From Methanobrevibacter woesei (GTDB lineage: Archaea; Methanobacteriota; Methanobacteria; Methanobacteriales; Methanobacteriaceae): a DNA stretch of 64,000 bases. Shown piece after piece: positions 37,073 through 49,249 of this stretch (position 1 is the stretch's first letter; each line of letters opens with the position of its first letter). The notes beneath the pieces are model-generated. The model saw only the letters and a list, made by a program, of their open reading frames with translations, was not told the origin of the DNA and ran no database searches. The stretch spans positions 176,240 to 240,239 of the forward strand of contig NZ_MZGU01000006.1 of NCBI RefSeq assembly GCF_003111605.1, given 5' to 3'. A program made the position numbers and the translations under genes.

Positions 37073-39223
37073 TTAAACCATATATTTTTCTAAAACGCCA
37101 TGGAAAGCGTCATTTAATTCATTTATTTCTAATTCCAAATCATTTAATTTTAATGTTTCCCCTTTCACTTCCCCAATAATTGAAACAGGAACATTAATTT
37201 TATCCATCATATCATCCACAGCATCTTCACTAACAGTAACTAAGTATCTTCCATGAGATTCAGAGAATAATAAATCTACATCATCAATATCATCAGATGC
37301 TAAAATAGCTGATAAGTCGATTTCACAACCAATATCTCCAGCCATTACCATTTCTGCAAGTGCAACTGCTAAACCACCATTTGAAACATCATGGACTGCA
37401 GTAATAGCATTCTTATCATCGCAATCAATTAATTCCAATATAGTTTTACCATTAGCTACTTCTTCATCAACTCTAACTCTTGGAGCCTTACCTTCTTCAA
37501 TTCCATGAACTGCTCTGTGATATTCAGAACCTTCAACTTCATCAAAGGTTTCACCAATTAAAAGGATTTTATCTCCAGCATTCTTAAAGTCCATTGTTCT
37601 GATGTTTTTAATATTTTCAACACCAATTACACCTACAGCAGGTGTTGGGTTAATTTTAATTCCTTCAGTTTCATTGTAAAAACTTACATTACCACTGATA
37701 ACTGGAGCATCAAATTTTTCACTGACAAGAGACATTCCTTTAATAGTTTCTCTAAATTGCCATAATATTTCAGGTGTTTCAGGATTTCCAAAGTTTAAGC
37801 AGTCTACAACAGCATAAGGAGTAGCTCCCATAGATATTACATTACGGATAGCTTCAGCCACAGATCCTGCACCTCCATGGAAAGGAGACAATTTAGTATG
37901 AATTGTATTTGCATCTGTTGTAAGAGCAATAGCTGTTTCATCATCTATTCTAAGTACTGCTGCATCATCACCTGGTTTTACTACAGTTCTAACTTGAACT
38001 TCATGGTCATACTGCCTGTACACCCATTTTTTACTAGCTATATTAGGTGAAGATAAAACTTCAACAATAGCCTCTTTTAAGTCTGGATGTTTGACAGAAA
38101 CTTTATTTTCATCTTCTGGAATTTCTTTAAGTTCACGGTCAATTGAAGGAGGGTCTGCTAAAAGGATTGTTGGTAAATTAGCTAATTCTTCTCCTTCATC
38201 AATAATTACCATGTTATCTCCATCAGTTACTTCTCCAATAACTGCAGAAACGATTTCATGTTTATCACAGATAGATTTTGCTAACTCCACATCATCTGGA
38301 TTAATTACAAAGACCATTCTTTCCTGAGATTCAGAAAGCATTATTTCATAAGGAGTCATTCCTTCTTCTCTTAAAGGAATAGATCTTAAGTTTACAGAAG
38401 CACCATTATCAGAAGAGTCTGCCAATTCAGAAATACAGCAGGTAAGTCCTCCTCCACCTAAATCTTTAACACCACTGACATTGATTTTTTCTAAGATTTC
38501 AAGGGATGCTTCAAGCACTCTCTTTTTAGTGAATGGGTCTGCAACCTGAACAGCAGGCCTGTCTTCAGTTTCACTGTCAGATGTTAATTCTTCTGAAGCA
38601 AAAGTTACACCATGAATTCCATCACGACCAGTAGTTCCCCCCATTAACAGGAATACATCTCCAACATTTGGAGCTATTCCACGTACAATCTTGTCTTTTT
38701 CAACAAGCCCTACACACATTACATTAACAAGAGGGTTGGTTCTAAATGATTCATCAAATTCCACTTCACCAGCTACTGTTGGAACTCCAACTCTATTTCC
38801 ATAATCAGAAATTCCTTTTACAACATGTTCAAATAAGTATCTTGATTTTTCATCTTCTAATGGTCCAAAACGAAGAGAATCAAGTAAAGCTATTGGCATT
38901 GCACCCATTGAGATAATATCTCTTAAAATACCACCAATTCCAGTTCCAGCACCACCATAAGGTTCAATAGCTGATGGATGGTTGTGACTTTCCATACCAA
39001 CAGCAAGAGCATATTTATCAGTTACAGAAACTAAACCTGCATCATCTCCAGGACCTAAGATAATGTTTTCTCCTTCAGTAGGGAATAAACGTAATATTGG
39101 CCTACTACTTTTGTAGGAGCAGTGTTCTGAAAACATTACATCTAACATTCCTTCTTCTAAAGAGTTCATGTCTCTTTTAAGAATTCCTTTAATATATTCT
39201 ACTTCAGAATCTGTTAAAGTCAT
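37073..39223 (-). CDS. purL: Phosphoribosylformylglycinamidine synthase subunit PurL
   Basis: ATP-dependent amidation step of purine synthesis; needs PurQ and PurS, not in this window. 716 residues, the small PurL type, with two tandem AIRS-like halves. Conserved segments include [27 protein letters not shown] in the form [20 protein letters not shown], and [22 protein letters not shown]. It follows ileS by 9 bp and precedes moeA by 22 bp in one operon. Confidence 0.95.
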   Translation of the reverse strand: MTLTDSEVEYIKGILKRDMNSLEEGMLDVMFSEHCSYKSSRPILRLFPTEGENIILGPGDDAGLVSVTDKYALAVGMESHNHPSAIEPYGGAGTGIGGILRDIISMGAMPIALLDSLRFGPLEDEKSRYLFEHVVKGISDYGNRVGVPTVAGEVEFDESFRTNPLVNVMCVGLVEKDKIVRGIAPNVGDVFLLMGGTTGRDGIHGVTFASEELTSDSETEDRPAVQVADPFTKKRVLEASLEILEKINVSGVKDLGGGGLTCCISELADSSDNGASVNLRSIPLREEGMTPYEIMLSESQERMVFVINPDDVELAKSICDKHEIVSAVIGEVTDGDNMVIIDEGEELANLPTILLADPPSIDRELKEIPEDENKVSVKHPDLKEAIVEVLSSPNIASKKWVYRQYDHEVQVRTVVKPGDDAAVLRIDDETAIALTTDANTIHTKLSPFHGGAGSVAEAIRNVISMGATPYAVVDCLNFGNPETPEILWQFRETIKGMSLVSEKFDAPVISGNVSFYNETEGIKINPTPAVGVIGVENIKNIRTMDFKNAGDKILLIGETFDEVEGSEYHRAVHGIEEGKAPRVRVDEEVANGKTILELIDCDDKNAITAVHDVSNGGLAVALAEMVMAGDIGCEIDLSAILASDDIDDVDLLFSESHGRYLVTVSEDAVDDMMDKINVPVSIIGEVKGETLKLNDLELEINELNDAFHGVLEKYMV

Positions 39224-39232
39224 TTTAACACC

Positions 39233-42200
39233 TTATTTTTTTATAGAAATACAAACTTTTTCACCTTCAATGTCCCATTCTTTTATGTGAACATTGTCAT
39301 CATCATTAGCACTTGAACATTCCTCAATATCTGATATAATTAAGGAATTAGCTCTAACTTCATTAGAAACAAAGTCGCATTGAGGCATTATAAGATCTTT
39401 GAATTTAGTGGAGGTTTTAACAACAACTTCAATATTTGCTTCAACATCTAAATCCATGTCTTTTCTCATATCTTGAACTCTTCTAATAAGTTCACGTGCC
39501 ATTGCTTCTTGCATAATCTCAGGAGTAATGTTAGTATTTACAAAGACATTACCTAATTCAAATTCAGAGCTTACAAAGTCATCAGGAAGTTCACTGTCAA
39601 ATAATACATCATCATTAGATAATTCAAAGGATTTGTCACCTATTTCAACAACAATAGAACCATTGCTATCTAATTCTTCTTTGATTGCATTGCCGTCAGA
39701 TTCTTCAAGATACTTTTTAACAATGCCCATATCACCTTTAAGTCTTGGACCTAAAGTTTTTAAGTTTGGTTTTGCATTAAATGAAAGGTTTTCAAATTCA
39801 GTGGCTGTTAATACTTCTTTTGTATTGGACTGATCTTTAATAATTTCACTTAAATCATCAATAGCTTTTAGAACCTCTTCATCTTGAGCTACGATTGTAA
39901 TATCGCTTACAGGCCATCTTAATTTATATCTTGCAATATCTCTTGCTCTTGCAGCAGCCTCAATAACCTCTCTTACAATGTCCATTTTAGCTTCTAGCTC
40001 TTCATCAATTGCATCAGCATCATATCCCCAGTCGTTCATATGAATACTTTCTGCAGCTTCACTATCTACACCTAAAACTAAGTTTTCATATATTTCTTCA
40101 GTTATATGTGGCGCAATAGGTGCTAAAACATTAATGAGTTTATTTAAAGCCTCATATAAGCTGTAGTAAGCTCCAAGTTTATCAGGATCATCACTTTCAA
40201 CCCATGTTCTTCCACGGATAAGCCTTACATACCAGCGGCTTAAATCTTCAAGGATGAAATTGTTAATTTTTCTTGTTGCCTTATGGAAGTATAAGTTGTT
40301 TAAATCTTCTTCAACATCACGAACAAGACTATTTGCCCTTGATATAATCCATTTATCCTCATTTCTAAGAATAATATCATCTTCAGTTATCTTTGTTGGG
40401 TCAAATTCATCTAAAGACATGTAGGTGGTTGAGAACACATATACATTCCAGAGGATATTGAACATTTTATTTATGTTGTTTAATTCATCCCATACAAATT
40501 TAAGGTCTTCCCATGGTTTATTAGCCCATAACAAGTAGAATCTTAAAACATCTGCACCATATTTTTCAATAACTTCCTCAGGTGCAACAACGTTTCCTAA
40601 AGATTTACTCATTTTCTTTCCATCTTCATCTAATACAAATCCATGCATTAAAACCTTTTTATATGGTGCCCTGTCCATTGCAATTACACCAGTACCAAGT
40701 TGAGAGTAGAACCAACCTCTAGTCTGGTCGTGACCTTCTGTAATAAAGTCATAAGGGAACCATTGGTTAAATCCATTATCTTCTTGAGGATAATAAAGTG
40801 AAGCCCAACCAGCTACTCCTGAATCAATCCATACATCTAAAACATCAGGTATTCTTTCAACAGTAGCTCCACATTTATCACATTTCATTTTAATTTCATC
40901 AACATAAGGTCTGTGAACAAGCTCTTCATCATCAACATCAATTTCATTTAATGCATTTTCCTTAAGTTCAGCTACTGAACCTACTACTTTAAGCTCTCCA
41001 CAGTCAGGACATTCCCAGATAGGAATTGGAATACCCCAGTATCTTTGTCTAGAAATGGTCCAGTCTTTAGCATTGTCTACCCAGTCCCTAAATCTGCCTT
41101 CTCCAGCCCATTTAGGAATCCATTCCACTTTATCAAGTTCATCTAACATTTGTTGTTTAATATCAGTGACTTTAATGAACCATTGTTTAGTAGCTAAGTA
41201 GATAATAGGAGTTTTACATCTCCAACAGACCCCATATCTGTGAGTGAGAGTTTCATTTCTAAACATTAACCCTTTTTCAATTAAATCGTTGATAATTTCA
41301 TCATTAGCTGATTTACAGAATTTACCTGCATATTTTCCTGCATCTTCAACAAAAGTACCACTTTCATCAATTGGGCTGAAAATAGGTAATCCATATTCTT
41401 TTCCAACTTCAAAGTCGTCAGGACCATGTCCAGGTGCAGTATGTACAAAACCAGTACCTTCACCAAGTTCTACATGATCTCCCGGTAAGATTGTGTGGAC
41501 ATTATCGATTTCATCAAATTCAACTTGTTTTGGAACTTCACTAGCTAATGGATAGGTATATGCTACTCCAAGTAAGTCTTCACCAGTAACATTTTTAACA
41601 ATTTCATAGATGACTTCAACTTCTTCGATTACTGTGTCTTCTTCATCTTCATTTTCGGCAGGTATTTTCTTTTTGTGTACAATTTCTGCAGGCCCTAAGA
41701 CATCTTCAAGAAGGTTTTCAGCTAAAAGTAATATTTCACCATCTTTTTTAACAAATGTGTAGGTGAATTCTGGGTTTACTGCAATAGCTAAGTTAGAAGG
41801 AAGTGTCCATGGAGTTGTTGTCCAAACAAGGAAATATTCTGGTAAATCATTATCTTCAAGTAAGGATTCTTTTACAGGAAACTTAACAAAAATAGAAGGA
41901 TCTTCTTTTTCTTCGTAATCAATTTCTGCTGCTGCAAGTGCAGTTTCACAATGAGGACACCAGCTAATTACCCTTTTATCATTGACAAGTAAGTTTTTTT
42001 CATTAGCTCTTTTTAAGGTCCACCAAGCAGATTCCATGTATTTAGGATCAAGAGTCATGTACGGTTTTTCCCAGTCCATCCAGACTCCCAAATCATCAAA
42101 TTCATGTTCCATAGCTATCTTGTTATCCATTGCAAATTCTTTACATTTATCAACAAAGTTAGCTATTCCAACTTCTTCTTCAATTTCCTGTTTACTTTTA

Positions 42201-42508
42201 ATACCCATTAATTGCTCTACTTTATGTTCAATTGGAAGACCGTGCATATCCCATCCTGCTTGTCTTCTTAAACTGAACCCGTTCATACTTTTGAAACGTA
42301 AATAGCTGTCTTTAATTACTTTGTTCCAGGCAGTTCCTAAATGTATTTTTCCACTACAATATGGAGGACCATCTAAAAAGGAATATTGAGGTCCATTTGC
42401 TCTAAGTTTATTTACTTTAGAAAACATGTCCCCTTCTTTCCAGAAGTTTTGGACTTTATTTTCTATTTTTTTATGATCATATGACTTTTCTGCCTCTTTT
42501 ATCGGCAT
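39233..42508 (-). CDS. ileS: Isoleucyl-tRNA synthetase
   Basis: Charges tRNA-Ile. 1091 residues, class I synthetase. The HIGH-type signature is [18 protein letters not shown] and the KMSKS signature is [10 protein letters not shown]. The editing CP1 domain (about 180-400) and anticodon-binding C-terminal region are present, and CPDCGELK and CDKCG zinc-binding motifs are seen. RBS AAGGAG. It leads the minus-strand operon ileS-purL-moeA-M50. The archaeal/eukaryotic-like type is expected to be resistant to mupirocin, but that is inference. Confidence 0.95.
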   Translation of the reverse strand: MPIKEAEKSYDHKKIENKVQNFWKEGDMFSKVNKLRANGPQYSFLDGPPYCSGKIHLGTAWNKVIKDSYLRFKSMNGFSLRRQAGWDMHGLPIEHKVEQLMGIKSKQEIEEEVGIANFVDKCKEFAMDNKIAMEHEFDDLGVWMDWEKPYMTLDPKYMESAWWTLKRANEKNLLVNDKRVISWCPHCETALAAAEIDYEEKEDPSIFVKFPVKESLLEDNDLPEYFLVWTTTPWTLPSNLAIAVNPEFTYTFVKKDGEILLLAENLLEDVLGPAEIVHKKKIPAENEDEEDTVIEEVEVIYEIVKNVTGEDLLGVAYTYPLASEVPKQVEFDEIDNVHTILPGDHVELGEGTGFVHTAPGHGPDDFEVGKEYGLPIFSPIDESGTFVEDAGKYAGKFCKSANDEIINDLIEKGLMFRNETLTHRYGVCWRCKTPIIYLATKQWFIKVTDIKQQMLDELDKVEWIPKWAGEGRFRDWVDNAKDWTISRQRYWGIPIPIWECPDCGELKVVGSVAELKENALNEIDVDDEELVHRPYVDEIKMKCDKCGATVERIPDVLDVWIDSGVAGWASLYYPQEDNGFNQWFPYDFITEGHDQTRGWFYSQLGTGVIAMDRAPYKKVLMHGFVLDEDGKKMSKSLGNVVAPEEVIEKYGADVLRFYLLWANKPWEDLKFVWDELNNINKMFNILWNVYVFSTTYMSLDEFDPTKITEDDIILRNEDKWIISRANSLVRDVEEDLNNLYFHKATRKINNFILEDLSRWYVRLIRGRTWVESDDPDKLGAYYSLYEALNKLINVLAPIAPHITEEIYENLVLGVDSEAAESIHMNDWGYDADAIDEELEAKMDIVREVIEAAARARDIARYKLRWPVSDITIVAQDEEVLKAIDDLSEIIKDQSNTKEVLTATEFENLSFNAKPNLKTLGPRLKGDMGIVKKYLEESDGNAIKEELDSNGSIVVEIGDKSFELSNDDVLFDSELPDDFVSSEFELGNVFVNTNITPEIMQEAMARELIRRVQDMRKDMDLDVEANIEVVVKTSTKFKDLIMPQCDFVSNEVRANSLIISDIEECSSANDDDNVHIKEWDIEGEKVCISIKK

Positions 42509-42573
42509 TTTAATTCTCCTTAATTATATAAAATTGATTGAATTATGATAAAAAATAAAAAAAAATATAAAAA

Positions 42574-43806
42574 TTAGAAAGTTCTTGCATTACCAGCAAT
42601 TACATCTTGAGCAATGTCAGTAATGTTTTCTAATCCTTCATCAATAATTTTTTCAATATCTGCTTTTACATCTTCTAATTTGCAGCCATCTTCTAAAATA
42701 ACTTGGGTTGAAGCTGCTTTAGGATTGTCAATAGGTCTACCAATTTGACTTAAAAGCATAATATGAACTTGTTTAACTTCAGGTATTTTTTCTGCAATTT
42801 CAGCAGCTATTCTGCTAGCTAAAATGTTATAGATTTTACCTACGTGGTTAACTGGGTTTTTACCAGAAGTTGCTTCCATAGACATTGGACGGCATGGAGT
42901 AATTAAACCGTTAGCTCTGTTTCCCCTACCTACAGAACCGTCATCTCCCATTTCAGCAGAAGTACCAGTTACAGTTAAGAAGTAGCCAGCTTCATCGTCA
43001 GAATCTAAATTATCTCCTGTGTTAATAAATACTTCAACATCACGGTTGGTGTATTTAGGAGCAAGTTTTTCAGCTTCTTCTTTTAATACTGCACAAGCTG
43101 CTTTATATTCTTCTGGGTTTTTAACATATTTATCCACCATACCACAGCAGATAGTTAAAGTGATTTTATCTTTTTCTCTTAATCCCATTACTTTAATATC
43201 TTCACCAGTAGCAGGATATTTTTTAGTAAATTCTTTGGAGTTGAATAATTCTTCAGTTGCTAAAACTAAGGATTCAGTTTCAGATAAAGGAGCAAAACCT
43301 ACACCAAAAGAAGTATCGTTAGAGGAAGGAATAGCACTTTCCCTGTCGAATACGTTAACTAGGTCTCCAGAACCTCTACCTATTTTACATTCAATAACAG
43401 TGTCTAATTCAACATCTAAATTGACGATGTTTTCTTTTAACCAGTCTTTAGCTGCTTTAATAGCTACTCTTTCAAGAGGGAAATGATATTCAACACCATT
43501 TTCATCTACATAATCGTGAATTCCCCTACCAGTCAAAAGAATGTCAATAGGTTTTCTTACACTTCCTCCACCAAATTTAGGATCAGAGTCTCCAGCAGTG
43601 ATTTGAACTTCATCTGTGTTGTGGTGGAGAATGTTACCTTCACCTAATTTTTCTTCATACATTTTACATAAAGCATTACTTACAGATTGAGCAATACCAT
43701 CACTGATACTGTCTGGGTGTCCTATACCTTTTCTTTCAACGATTTCAATTTCTAAGTCTTCGATATAAGTTTGGTTAAGTTCAGAAACAAAAATATTATC
43801 TCTCAT
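42574..43806 (-). CDS. metK: S-adenosylmethionine synthetase, archaeal type
   Basis: Makes SAM from methionine and ATP. The archaeal MAT family shares little sequence with bacterial MetK. About 410 residues. Family motifs [31 protein letters not shown] and [18 protein letters not shown] are complete. The ATG at 43806 follows GTTGATAAA; an in-frame GTG five codons upstream overlaps that site. It is monocistronic, with T-rich sequence after the stop. Supplies SAM to ksgA, mtq2, cbiL and dph2 of this window, among others. Confidence 0.95.
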   Translation of the reverse strand: MRDNIFVSELNQTYIEDLEIEIVERKGIGHPDSISDGIAQSVSNALCKMYEEKLGEGNILHHNTDEVQITAGDSDPKFGGGSVRKPIDILLTGRGIHDYVDENGVEYHFPLERVAIKAAKDWLKENIVNLDVELDTVIECKIGRGSGDLVNVFDRESAIPSSNDTSFGVGFAPLSETESLVLATEELFNSKEFTKKYPATGEDIKVMGLREKDKITLTICCGMVDKYVKNPEEYKAACAVLKEEAEKLAPKYTNRDVEVFINTGDNLDSDDEAGYFLTVTGTSAEMGDDGSVGRGNRANGLITPCRPMSMEATSGKNPVNHVGKIYNILASRIAAEIAEKIPEVKQVHIMLLSQIGRPIDNPKAASTQVILEDGCKLEDVKADIEKIIDEGLENITDIAQDVIAGNARTF

Positions 43807-44031
43807 TTTATCAACACACAATCAATAATTAAAATATTATAATGATATATGTTTTAATTTAGATAATAAATAAATGTTGTCATAAATTAGATGATAAACA
43901 AAATGTAAACTTTTTTCAACTCGATATTACTATCAATATTCAATTTTAAAATTGATATTAAACAAGAGCTTTATTTAAAAAAAAAATAATTAGATTAAAC
44001 CAAAAAATCCGAATACAAGTTACCATTCTCA

Positions 44032-44472
44032 TTATACAAATAATCTCTTCTTAAAAAAACAACAAAAAATGGAAAAAAAGAAAGACAGTGCATATCCAGC
44101 AAGAGTAATAAATGAGGACCCTTCTAGAAGGAATATTGAAACTACAAGAATAGTGAATAATATTCCACCAAATAAAAAGAGAAATGCTTTTGCTTCGTAA
44201 TATACATGATTTTCACCAAAATCAGAATTAAATCTAATATATCTTTCAAATATTGGTTTAAAAATAAAAAATATCAAATACAAGAGATATAATCATAACT
44301 GAAGCAAATAATACATTAAACCCATAACCAATTAGATAACTTCCAATGATTGCATAGAAAATACCTACCACTATTCCTAAAACTGAACCTATAACCGATT
44401 GAATAATCAATTCCCTATAAGTTAAACTGTTCAATGGTTTTTTTTAAGAAAATTAAAATGTTTTTCATCCAT
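44032..44472 (-). pseudogene. Multi-pass small membrane protein gene with two frameshifts
   Basis: Three consecutive reading frames join into one plausible membrane protein of about 145 residues. Part 1 starts at ATG 44472 (MDEKHFNFLKK) and leaves frame in an A8 run (44438-44445 on the plus strand). Part 2 (PLNSLTYRELIIQSVIGSVL onward) carries two hydrophobic helices and leaves frame in a T6 run near 44270. Part 3 (FKPIFERYIRFNSDFGE onward) has two more helices and a basic C-terminus. Each shift is a single base in a homopolymer. I do not recognise the family. True decay, phase variation or sequencing error are all possible. Confidence 0.5.
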
Positions 44473-44757
44473 ACACAACACATAATCTAAGTTCTGGCGA
44501 ATTTATGAATTATTACCTTTCCAGAATCAACTTACTAATTTTCAAGCAGTAATGCATTCTTTAATAAAATATTAACTTTATTTAAATAAATAATTTTTTA
44601 AATAAATCTTTTAAATCCACAACTAGCTAATAAGATGTGTTTAAAATAAACAACTAAAAACAAGTATCTTCTAAATTAAAAGCTGACAATTCAAAATCAA
44701 TTTCACAAAAACAGCTGATAAAAACTTAAAATAAATAAAAAATAAGAAAATATAGTA
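44473..44757. other. AT-rich intergenic region, nothing identified
   Basis: 285 bases between the decayed membrane-protein gene and the DUF192 gene. It contains promoter-like A/T stretches only; I see no RNA gene, repeat or ORF. Confidence 0.4.
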
Positions 44758-45111
44758 ATGGCAACCATAATATACAACAAAACAACTGACAAATTAATTC
44801 ACATAAGGCTAAAATTTGCAGATAGCTATTTTCAGCGATTAAAGGGTTTAATGTTTAAAAAAAATATTAATTATGCTCTTGTAATTAAAACTAAGTACTC
44901 TTCGGCAATTCACACATCCTTTATGAGGTTTCCCATTGATGTTTATTTCTTAGATGAAAATAAGAAAATTTTTGAAATAGCTACATTAAAACCTTGGAGT
45001 AAATATGAACCTTCAAAGAATGCAAGATATGTTCTTGAAGTTAAAGCAAATTCACTGAAAGATAAATTAAAAAAAGGAGATGAGATAGAATTTGTTTGTG
45101 AAAATAGCTAA
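44758..45111 (+). CDS. DUF192 family protein
   Basis: A 117-residue member of DUF192 (COG1430). The family signatures are RLKGLMFKKNINYALVI and HTSFMRFPIDVYFLDENKKI, with KPWSKYEPSKNARYVLEV towards the end. Many relatives have a signal peptide or lipobox; this one has neither, so it should be cytoplasmic. The biochemical role is unknown to me. No clear RBS. It is convergent with and overlaps the afpA end by 4 bases. Confidence 0.85.
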   Translation: MATIIYNKTTDKLIHIRLKFADSYFQRLKGLMFKKNINYALVIKTKYSSAIHTSFMRFPIDVYFLDENKKIFEIATLKPWSKYEPSKNARYVLEVKANSLKDKLKKGDEIEFVCENS

Positions 45112-45800
45112 ATGTAATTTAATAGATCATGTGGATGTTCCACAATTTCGATTTCATCTATTTGAGCTAGTTTTTTAGTATTTTCAATATCTATATCTCT
45201 CATATAAATTGTTATAATTTTACCTTCGGATATTGCTCCATATTGACAGCTGTCCTTACATAATCCACAGCCAACACATTTCATTAGATCTATTTCCTTA
45301 GCTGGGATGATAGCATCATTTTCACAGGTAATAGCTGCAATACATTCATCACAATTTTGACATTTCTCCAATTCAAGCTTGGAAGGTAAAACTGTATCAA
45401 CAGGTCCTGGATGAATATCTACTGGAACCATAACAGTTTTTACAGCTCCTTTTCCTGCCTGTGCAACTGCATTAGTAACTAAAGAGTCTGCAATTCCATG
45501 GACTATCTTAGCAACTGTATTTGCTGTTGCAGGAGAAACAATAAGTAAATCATACTTACCTAAAGATAATCTTCCAGTAATAGGGTAACTGAACTTCTGA
45601 TTTGAATCAGTAGCCAGTTCCCTGTATCTGCCGCCAGTAATGTTTACAATGCGTTCATAAAGTCCATACATTTTAAGAACTTCTTCACTAGCAGCAGAAA
45701 GGAATATAGTGACATCATGATTCTTAGATAACTTTTCAGCTACTTGAACTGATTCATTAAGTAAATGACCTGCTCCAGTAATTGCAAATCCAATTCTCAT
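45108..45800 (-). CDS. Archaeoflavoprotein AfpA / DmrX-like iron-sulfur flavoprotein
   Basis: A 230-residue fusion of an N-terminal FMN-binding flavoprotein domain (GFAITGAGHLLNE, LLIVSPATANTVAKIVHGIA) and a C-terminal two-cluster ferredoxin part (CQNCDECIAAITC, CVGCGLCKDSCQYG). The layout matches the MJ0208-type archaeoflavoproteins and the dihydromethanopterin reductase DmrX. It starts 6 bp after glyA. In methanogens serine hydroxymethyltransferase works with tetrahydromethanopterin, so pairing with a pterin reductase makes biochemical sense (inference). Confidence 0.75.
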   Translation of the reverse strand: MRIGFAITGAGHLLNESVQVAEKLSKNHDVTIFLSAASEEVLKMYGLYERIVNITGGRYRELATDSNQKFSYPITGRLSLGKYDLLIVSPATANTVAKIVHGIADSLVTNAVAQAGKGAVKTVMVPVDIHPGPVDTVLPSKLELEKCQNCDECIAAITCENDAIIPAKEIDLMKCVGCGLCKDSCQYGAISEGKIITIYMRDIDIENTKKLAQIDEIEIVEHPHDLLNYI

Positions 45801-45806
45801 AATATC

Positions 45807-47075
45807 CTATAATTTATGTACTTGATAACCGTCTTTTTCTGAGAATGCATAATGAACAGTTGTGTACTGGTTCATAAATTCAGTTACATCATCTTTTATG
45901 TCTTTTTTATCTACTGCAACTGCTTTAATGAACTCTGCAACTTCTTCCATTTCTTTTTCTTTTAAACCTCTTCTAGTGATTTCCTGAGTACCTATTCTGA
46001 TACCAGAAGGATTGTCACTGTTATCTACGTCATCACCAGGGAAAAGGTTTTTATTTAAAATAACATTATTATCAGCTAAATCTTTTGCAATGTCTGATGC
46101 TGATCTAATATTAGAAACATTCATAGCTAATTGGTGAGATTCGGTAAATCCTAAATCTTCACATAAAACATCAAATCCTAATTCATAAAGGCTTTGAGCT
46201 AAAGCTTGAGCGTTTTTGATGGTTTGTTTAGCATAAGCTTCACCAAATTCTAACATTTCTGCATTAGCTACAGCAAGACCTGCTAAATGGTGAAGGTGAT
46301 GGTTACTTACAACACCAGGGAATACTGCATTATCAATTACCTCTTTATGTTCAGCATGAGATAAGATGATTCCTCCTTGAGGTCCTGGGAAAGTTTTATG
46401 AGTACTTCCCATCATTAAGTCTGCTCCTTCAGCTATTGGTTGTTGGAATTGGCCTCCAGCAATTAAACCTAATACATGAGCTCCATCGTACATGATTTTT
46501 GCTCCAACTTCATCAGCTGCTTCACGAGCTTCTTTAACAGGATGAGGGAATAAGAAGAGACTTCCACCAAAGAGAACAATTTTTGGTTTTTCTTCTAATA
46601 TTTTTTTATTCATTGCATCAATGTCAATGTTCATTATTTCAGGATCAAATGGAGAAGAGATAGTTTTTAATCCACAGATACCTGCAGCACTTACTTTAGC
46701 GTGAGAAATATGTCCACCATTAGGGACTTCTAAAGCCATTAATTTATCCCCATAATTAGAGAATGCAAAGAATGATGCTAAATTTGCAGTAACTCCAGAG
46801 ATAGGTTGTACATTTGCATAGCTAACATTGTACAATTTTTTAGAGGATTCAATAGCTAAATCTTCTATTTCATCAACATATTGACATCCTTCATATAATC
46901 TTTCATGAGATTGTCCTTCAGCATATCTGTGCTCAAAATCAGATGCAATAGCTTCAGTTACCTCAACACTAGTAATATTCTCACTAGCAATAAGATTGAT
47001 ACTATTTCTCATATAAGCAGTATGTTTTTCAATAATATTTTCAATTTTATGTAGTTCATTTTCATACTCAGACAT
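45807..47075 (-). CDS. glyA: Serine hydroxymethyltransferase
   Basis: PLP enzyme interconverting serine and glycine, using a tetrahydropterin (tetrahydromethanopterin in methanogens) as one-carbon carrier. 422 residues. The PLP lysine is in [30 protein letters not shown] and [12 protein letters not shown] are family motifs. RBS AGGTGTTATA. It forms an operon with the flavoprotein gene downstream. Confidence 0.95.
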   Translation of the reverse strand: MSEYENELHKIENIIEKHTAYMRNSINLIASENITSVEVTEAIASDFEHRYAEGQSHERLYEGCQYVDEIEDLAIESSKKLYNVSYANVQPISGVTANLASFFAFSNYGDKLMALEVPNGGHISHAKVSAAGICGLKTISSPFDPEIMNIDIDAMNKKILEEKPKIVLFGGSLFLFPHPVKEAREAADEVGAKIMYDGAHVLGLIAGGQFQQPIAEGADLMMGSTHKTFPGPQGGIILSHAEHKEVIDNAVFPGVVSNHHLHHLAGLAVANAEMLEFGEAYAKQTIKNAQALAQSLYELGFDVLCEDLGFTESHQLAMNVSNIRSASDIAKDLADNNVILNKNLFPGDDVDNSDNPSGIRIGTQEITRRGLKEKEMEEVAEFIKAVAVDKKDIKDDVTEFMNQYTTVHYAFSEKDGYQVHKL

Positions 47076-47229
47076 TATAACACCTATTATCCAATAAATA
47101 ATGTATTATTATACACTTATATTGGCAATTCTATATTATAATGTTTGTGAAAATAAGTCCTTAAATGGAATATATTGAAAATCAGTTGAATTAAAAAATA
47201 GCTAGTTAATGTAAAAATTATGATTTAAA

Positions 47230-47268
47230 AAAAGAAAAAAAAGAAAGGGAATAATCACTAGGATTATT
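47230..47268 (-). terminator. Hairpin terminator containing the hdrA stop codon
   Basis: A 7-bp stem AATAATC / GATTATT (47262-47268 with 47250-47256) with a 5-nt loop includes the stop at 47264-47266. CCCTTTC and T8 follow on the minus strand. Confidence 0.65.
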
Positions 47269-49249
47269 TACCCACATCTTCAAGAGCAGCACTAATTTGT
47301 GCCATAATTTGATCGGTTTTAAAGTGTTGTTGATCCATAGCACCGGAAGGACATGCTCCTACACAGGTACCGCATCCTTTACATAATGCAACGTTAATTT
47401 CAGCATGGGAAGATGCGTCATCTCCAACAATTGAAACTGCACCGTAAGGACATAATTCAACACATACTTCACAAGCACCACAAACAACTTCGTCGGTACG
47501 AGCTACGATAGGTTCGATTTCTACTTCTCCTTTAGCCATTGGGATTGCTGCTCTGGATGCTGCAGCGGAACCTTGTGCTACGGAGTCAGGAATATCTTTA
47601 GGACCTTGAGCTACACCAGCAACGTAAACACCGTCAGTTAAGGTGTCAACAGGTCTGAGTTTAGGGTGAGCTTCCATGTAGAATCCGTCGGAAGATTTGG
47701 AAATACCTAAGGTTTGTCTTAATTCTTCGGATCCTTCAGGATGTTCAAGACCTACACTTAATACAACTAAATCATAGGTGTATTCAGTTACTTTACCGAG
47801 TAAGGTGTCTTCAGCTCTGATGGTTAAGGTTAAGTCATCGTTTTCGATGATTTGAGCTGGTTTACCTCTTAAGAACTCAATACCGTATTTTTCTTGGGAA
47901 GTTTTGTAGAACTCTTCGAATCCTTTACCGAATGCACGGATATCCATGTAGTAACAGGTTACTTCGGTGTCAGGTTCGTGGTCAATACATAATTGAGCGT
48001 TTTTCATGGAGTACATACAACATACTCTAGAACAGTAAGGTTTACCGATTTGTTCATCTCTTGAACCAACACAGTGGATGAATGCTACACGTTTAGGTTC
48101 TTTACCGTCAGATGGTTTAATTACGTGACCTTCAGTAGGACCAGATGCGTTAATCATCCTTTCAATTTCCATACCAGTAATTACGTTAGAGTAACGTCCG
48201 TATCCATATTGATAGATTTCAGTTGGGTCGTATGGGTCGTAACCAGTTGCTGCAATAATAGTACCAACTTTTAACTCAATTTCTTCAGCTTCTTGTTGAT
48301 GGTTTACAGCACCACGTTCACAGATTTGGTCACAAAGCATACATTCGATACAGTAATCTTTATCAATGGTTGCACATAATGGTACAGCTTGAGGGAATGG
48401 GATGTAAGCAGCTTTTACCATACCGATACCTTCGTCGTAGTAGTTAGGTATTTCGATAGGACAAACTTCTACACAAGATCCACATCCTACACAAAGTTCT
48501 TCATCGATGTATCTTGGTTTTTTCTCTACAGTTACAGTGAAGTTACCGATGTATCCGTCTACATGTTTAACTTCAGCGTAAGTAATTAAAGTAATGTTTT
48601 CGTGTTTGGAAGTATCTACCATCTTAGGTGCGAGAATACACATGGAACAGTCAAGAGTTGGGAAAGTTTTATCTAATTGTCCCATTCTTCCACCAATGGT
48701 AGGGTTTCTTTCAACCATGTAGGTTTCGAATCCCATATCACCTAAATCTAAAGCAGATTGGATACCAGTTACTCCACCACCAATAACGAGAGCTCTGTTG
48801 TCTACTGCTACTTTGGTTGCTTCTAATGGTTCTAATAATCTAGCTTTAGCTACAGCCATACGGGTTAAATCTTTAGCTTTTTCAGTAGCTGCTTCAGGTT
48901 CGTTCATGTGTACCCAGGAGTCTTGTTCCCTTAAGTTTGCAAATTCAAATAAGAATTTGTTTAATCCTGCTTCTTCTACACATCTACGGAAAGTAGGTTC
49001 GTGAAGACGAGGGGAACATGCTGCTACAACAACTCTGTTTAAGTTGTGTTCTTTAATATCATCTTGGATTAATAATTGACCAGGGTCAGAACACATGTAT
49101 TTGTAATCTTTTGCTACAACAACATTTGGTAATGTCTTAGCATATTCAGCTACTTCAGGACAGTTTACTACTCCACCGACGTTTACACCACAGTGACAGA
49201 CGTAAACACCAATCCTTAATTCTTCATTATTTTTATTTTCTTCTGCCAT
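47264..49249 (-). CDS. hdrA: CoB-CoM heterodisulfide reductase subunit A
   Basis: Flavin-based electron-bifurcating subunit of HdrABC, which reduces the heterodisulfide at the end of methanogenesis and couples it to ferredoxin reduction via hydrogenase or formate dehydrogenase. 661 residues. The N-terminus has [12 protein letters not shown]. The FAD-binding [18 protein letters not shown] is near residue 155. Four ferredoxin-type motifs are visible: [36 protein letters not shown] and [12 protein letters not shown]. No selenocysteine codon is present. The ATG at 49249 follows AAGGTGAT; the longer frame to 49279 overlaps that site. HdrB and HdrC are elsewhere. Confidence 0.95.
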   Translation of the reverse strand: MAEENKNNEELRIGVYVCHCGVNVGGVVNCPEVAEYAKTLPNVVVAKDYKYMCSDPGQLLIQDDIKEHNLNRVVVAACSPRLHEPTFRRCVEEAGLNKFLFEFANLREQDSWVHMNEPEAATEKAKDLTRMAVAKARLLEPLEATKVAVDNRALVIGGGVTGIQSALDLGDMGFETYMVERNPTIGGRMGQLDKTFPTLDCSMCILAPKMVDTSKHENITLITYAEVKHVDGYIGNFTVTVEKKPRYIDEELCVGCGSCVEVCPIEIPNYYDEGIGMVKAAYIPFPQAVPLCATIDKDYCIECMLCDQICERGAVNHQQEAEEIELKVGTIIAATGYDPYDPTEIYQYGYGRYSNVITGMEIERMINASGPTEGHVIKPSDGKEPKRVAFIHCVGSRDEQIGKPYCSRVCCMYSMKNAQLCIDHEPDTEVTCYYMDIRAFGKGFEEFYKTSQEKYGIEFLRGKPAQIIENDDLTLTIRAEDTLLGKVTEYTYDLVVLSVGLEHPEGSEELRQTLGISKSSDGFYMEAHPKLRPVDTLTDGVYVAGVAQGPKDIPDSVAQGSAAASRAAIPMAKGEVEIEPIVARTDEVVCGACEVCVELCPYGAVSIVGDDASSHAEINVALCKGCGTCVGACPSGAMDQQHFKTDQIMAQISAALEDVGK

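Noticed and set aside
47264..49249. Selenocysteine in HdrA
   Set aside because: All cluster cysteines are encoded as Cys and there is no in-frame TGA.
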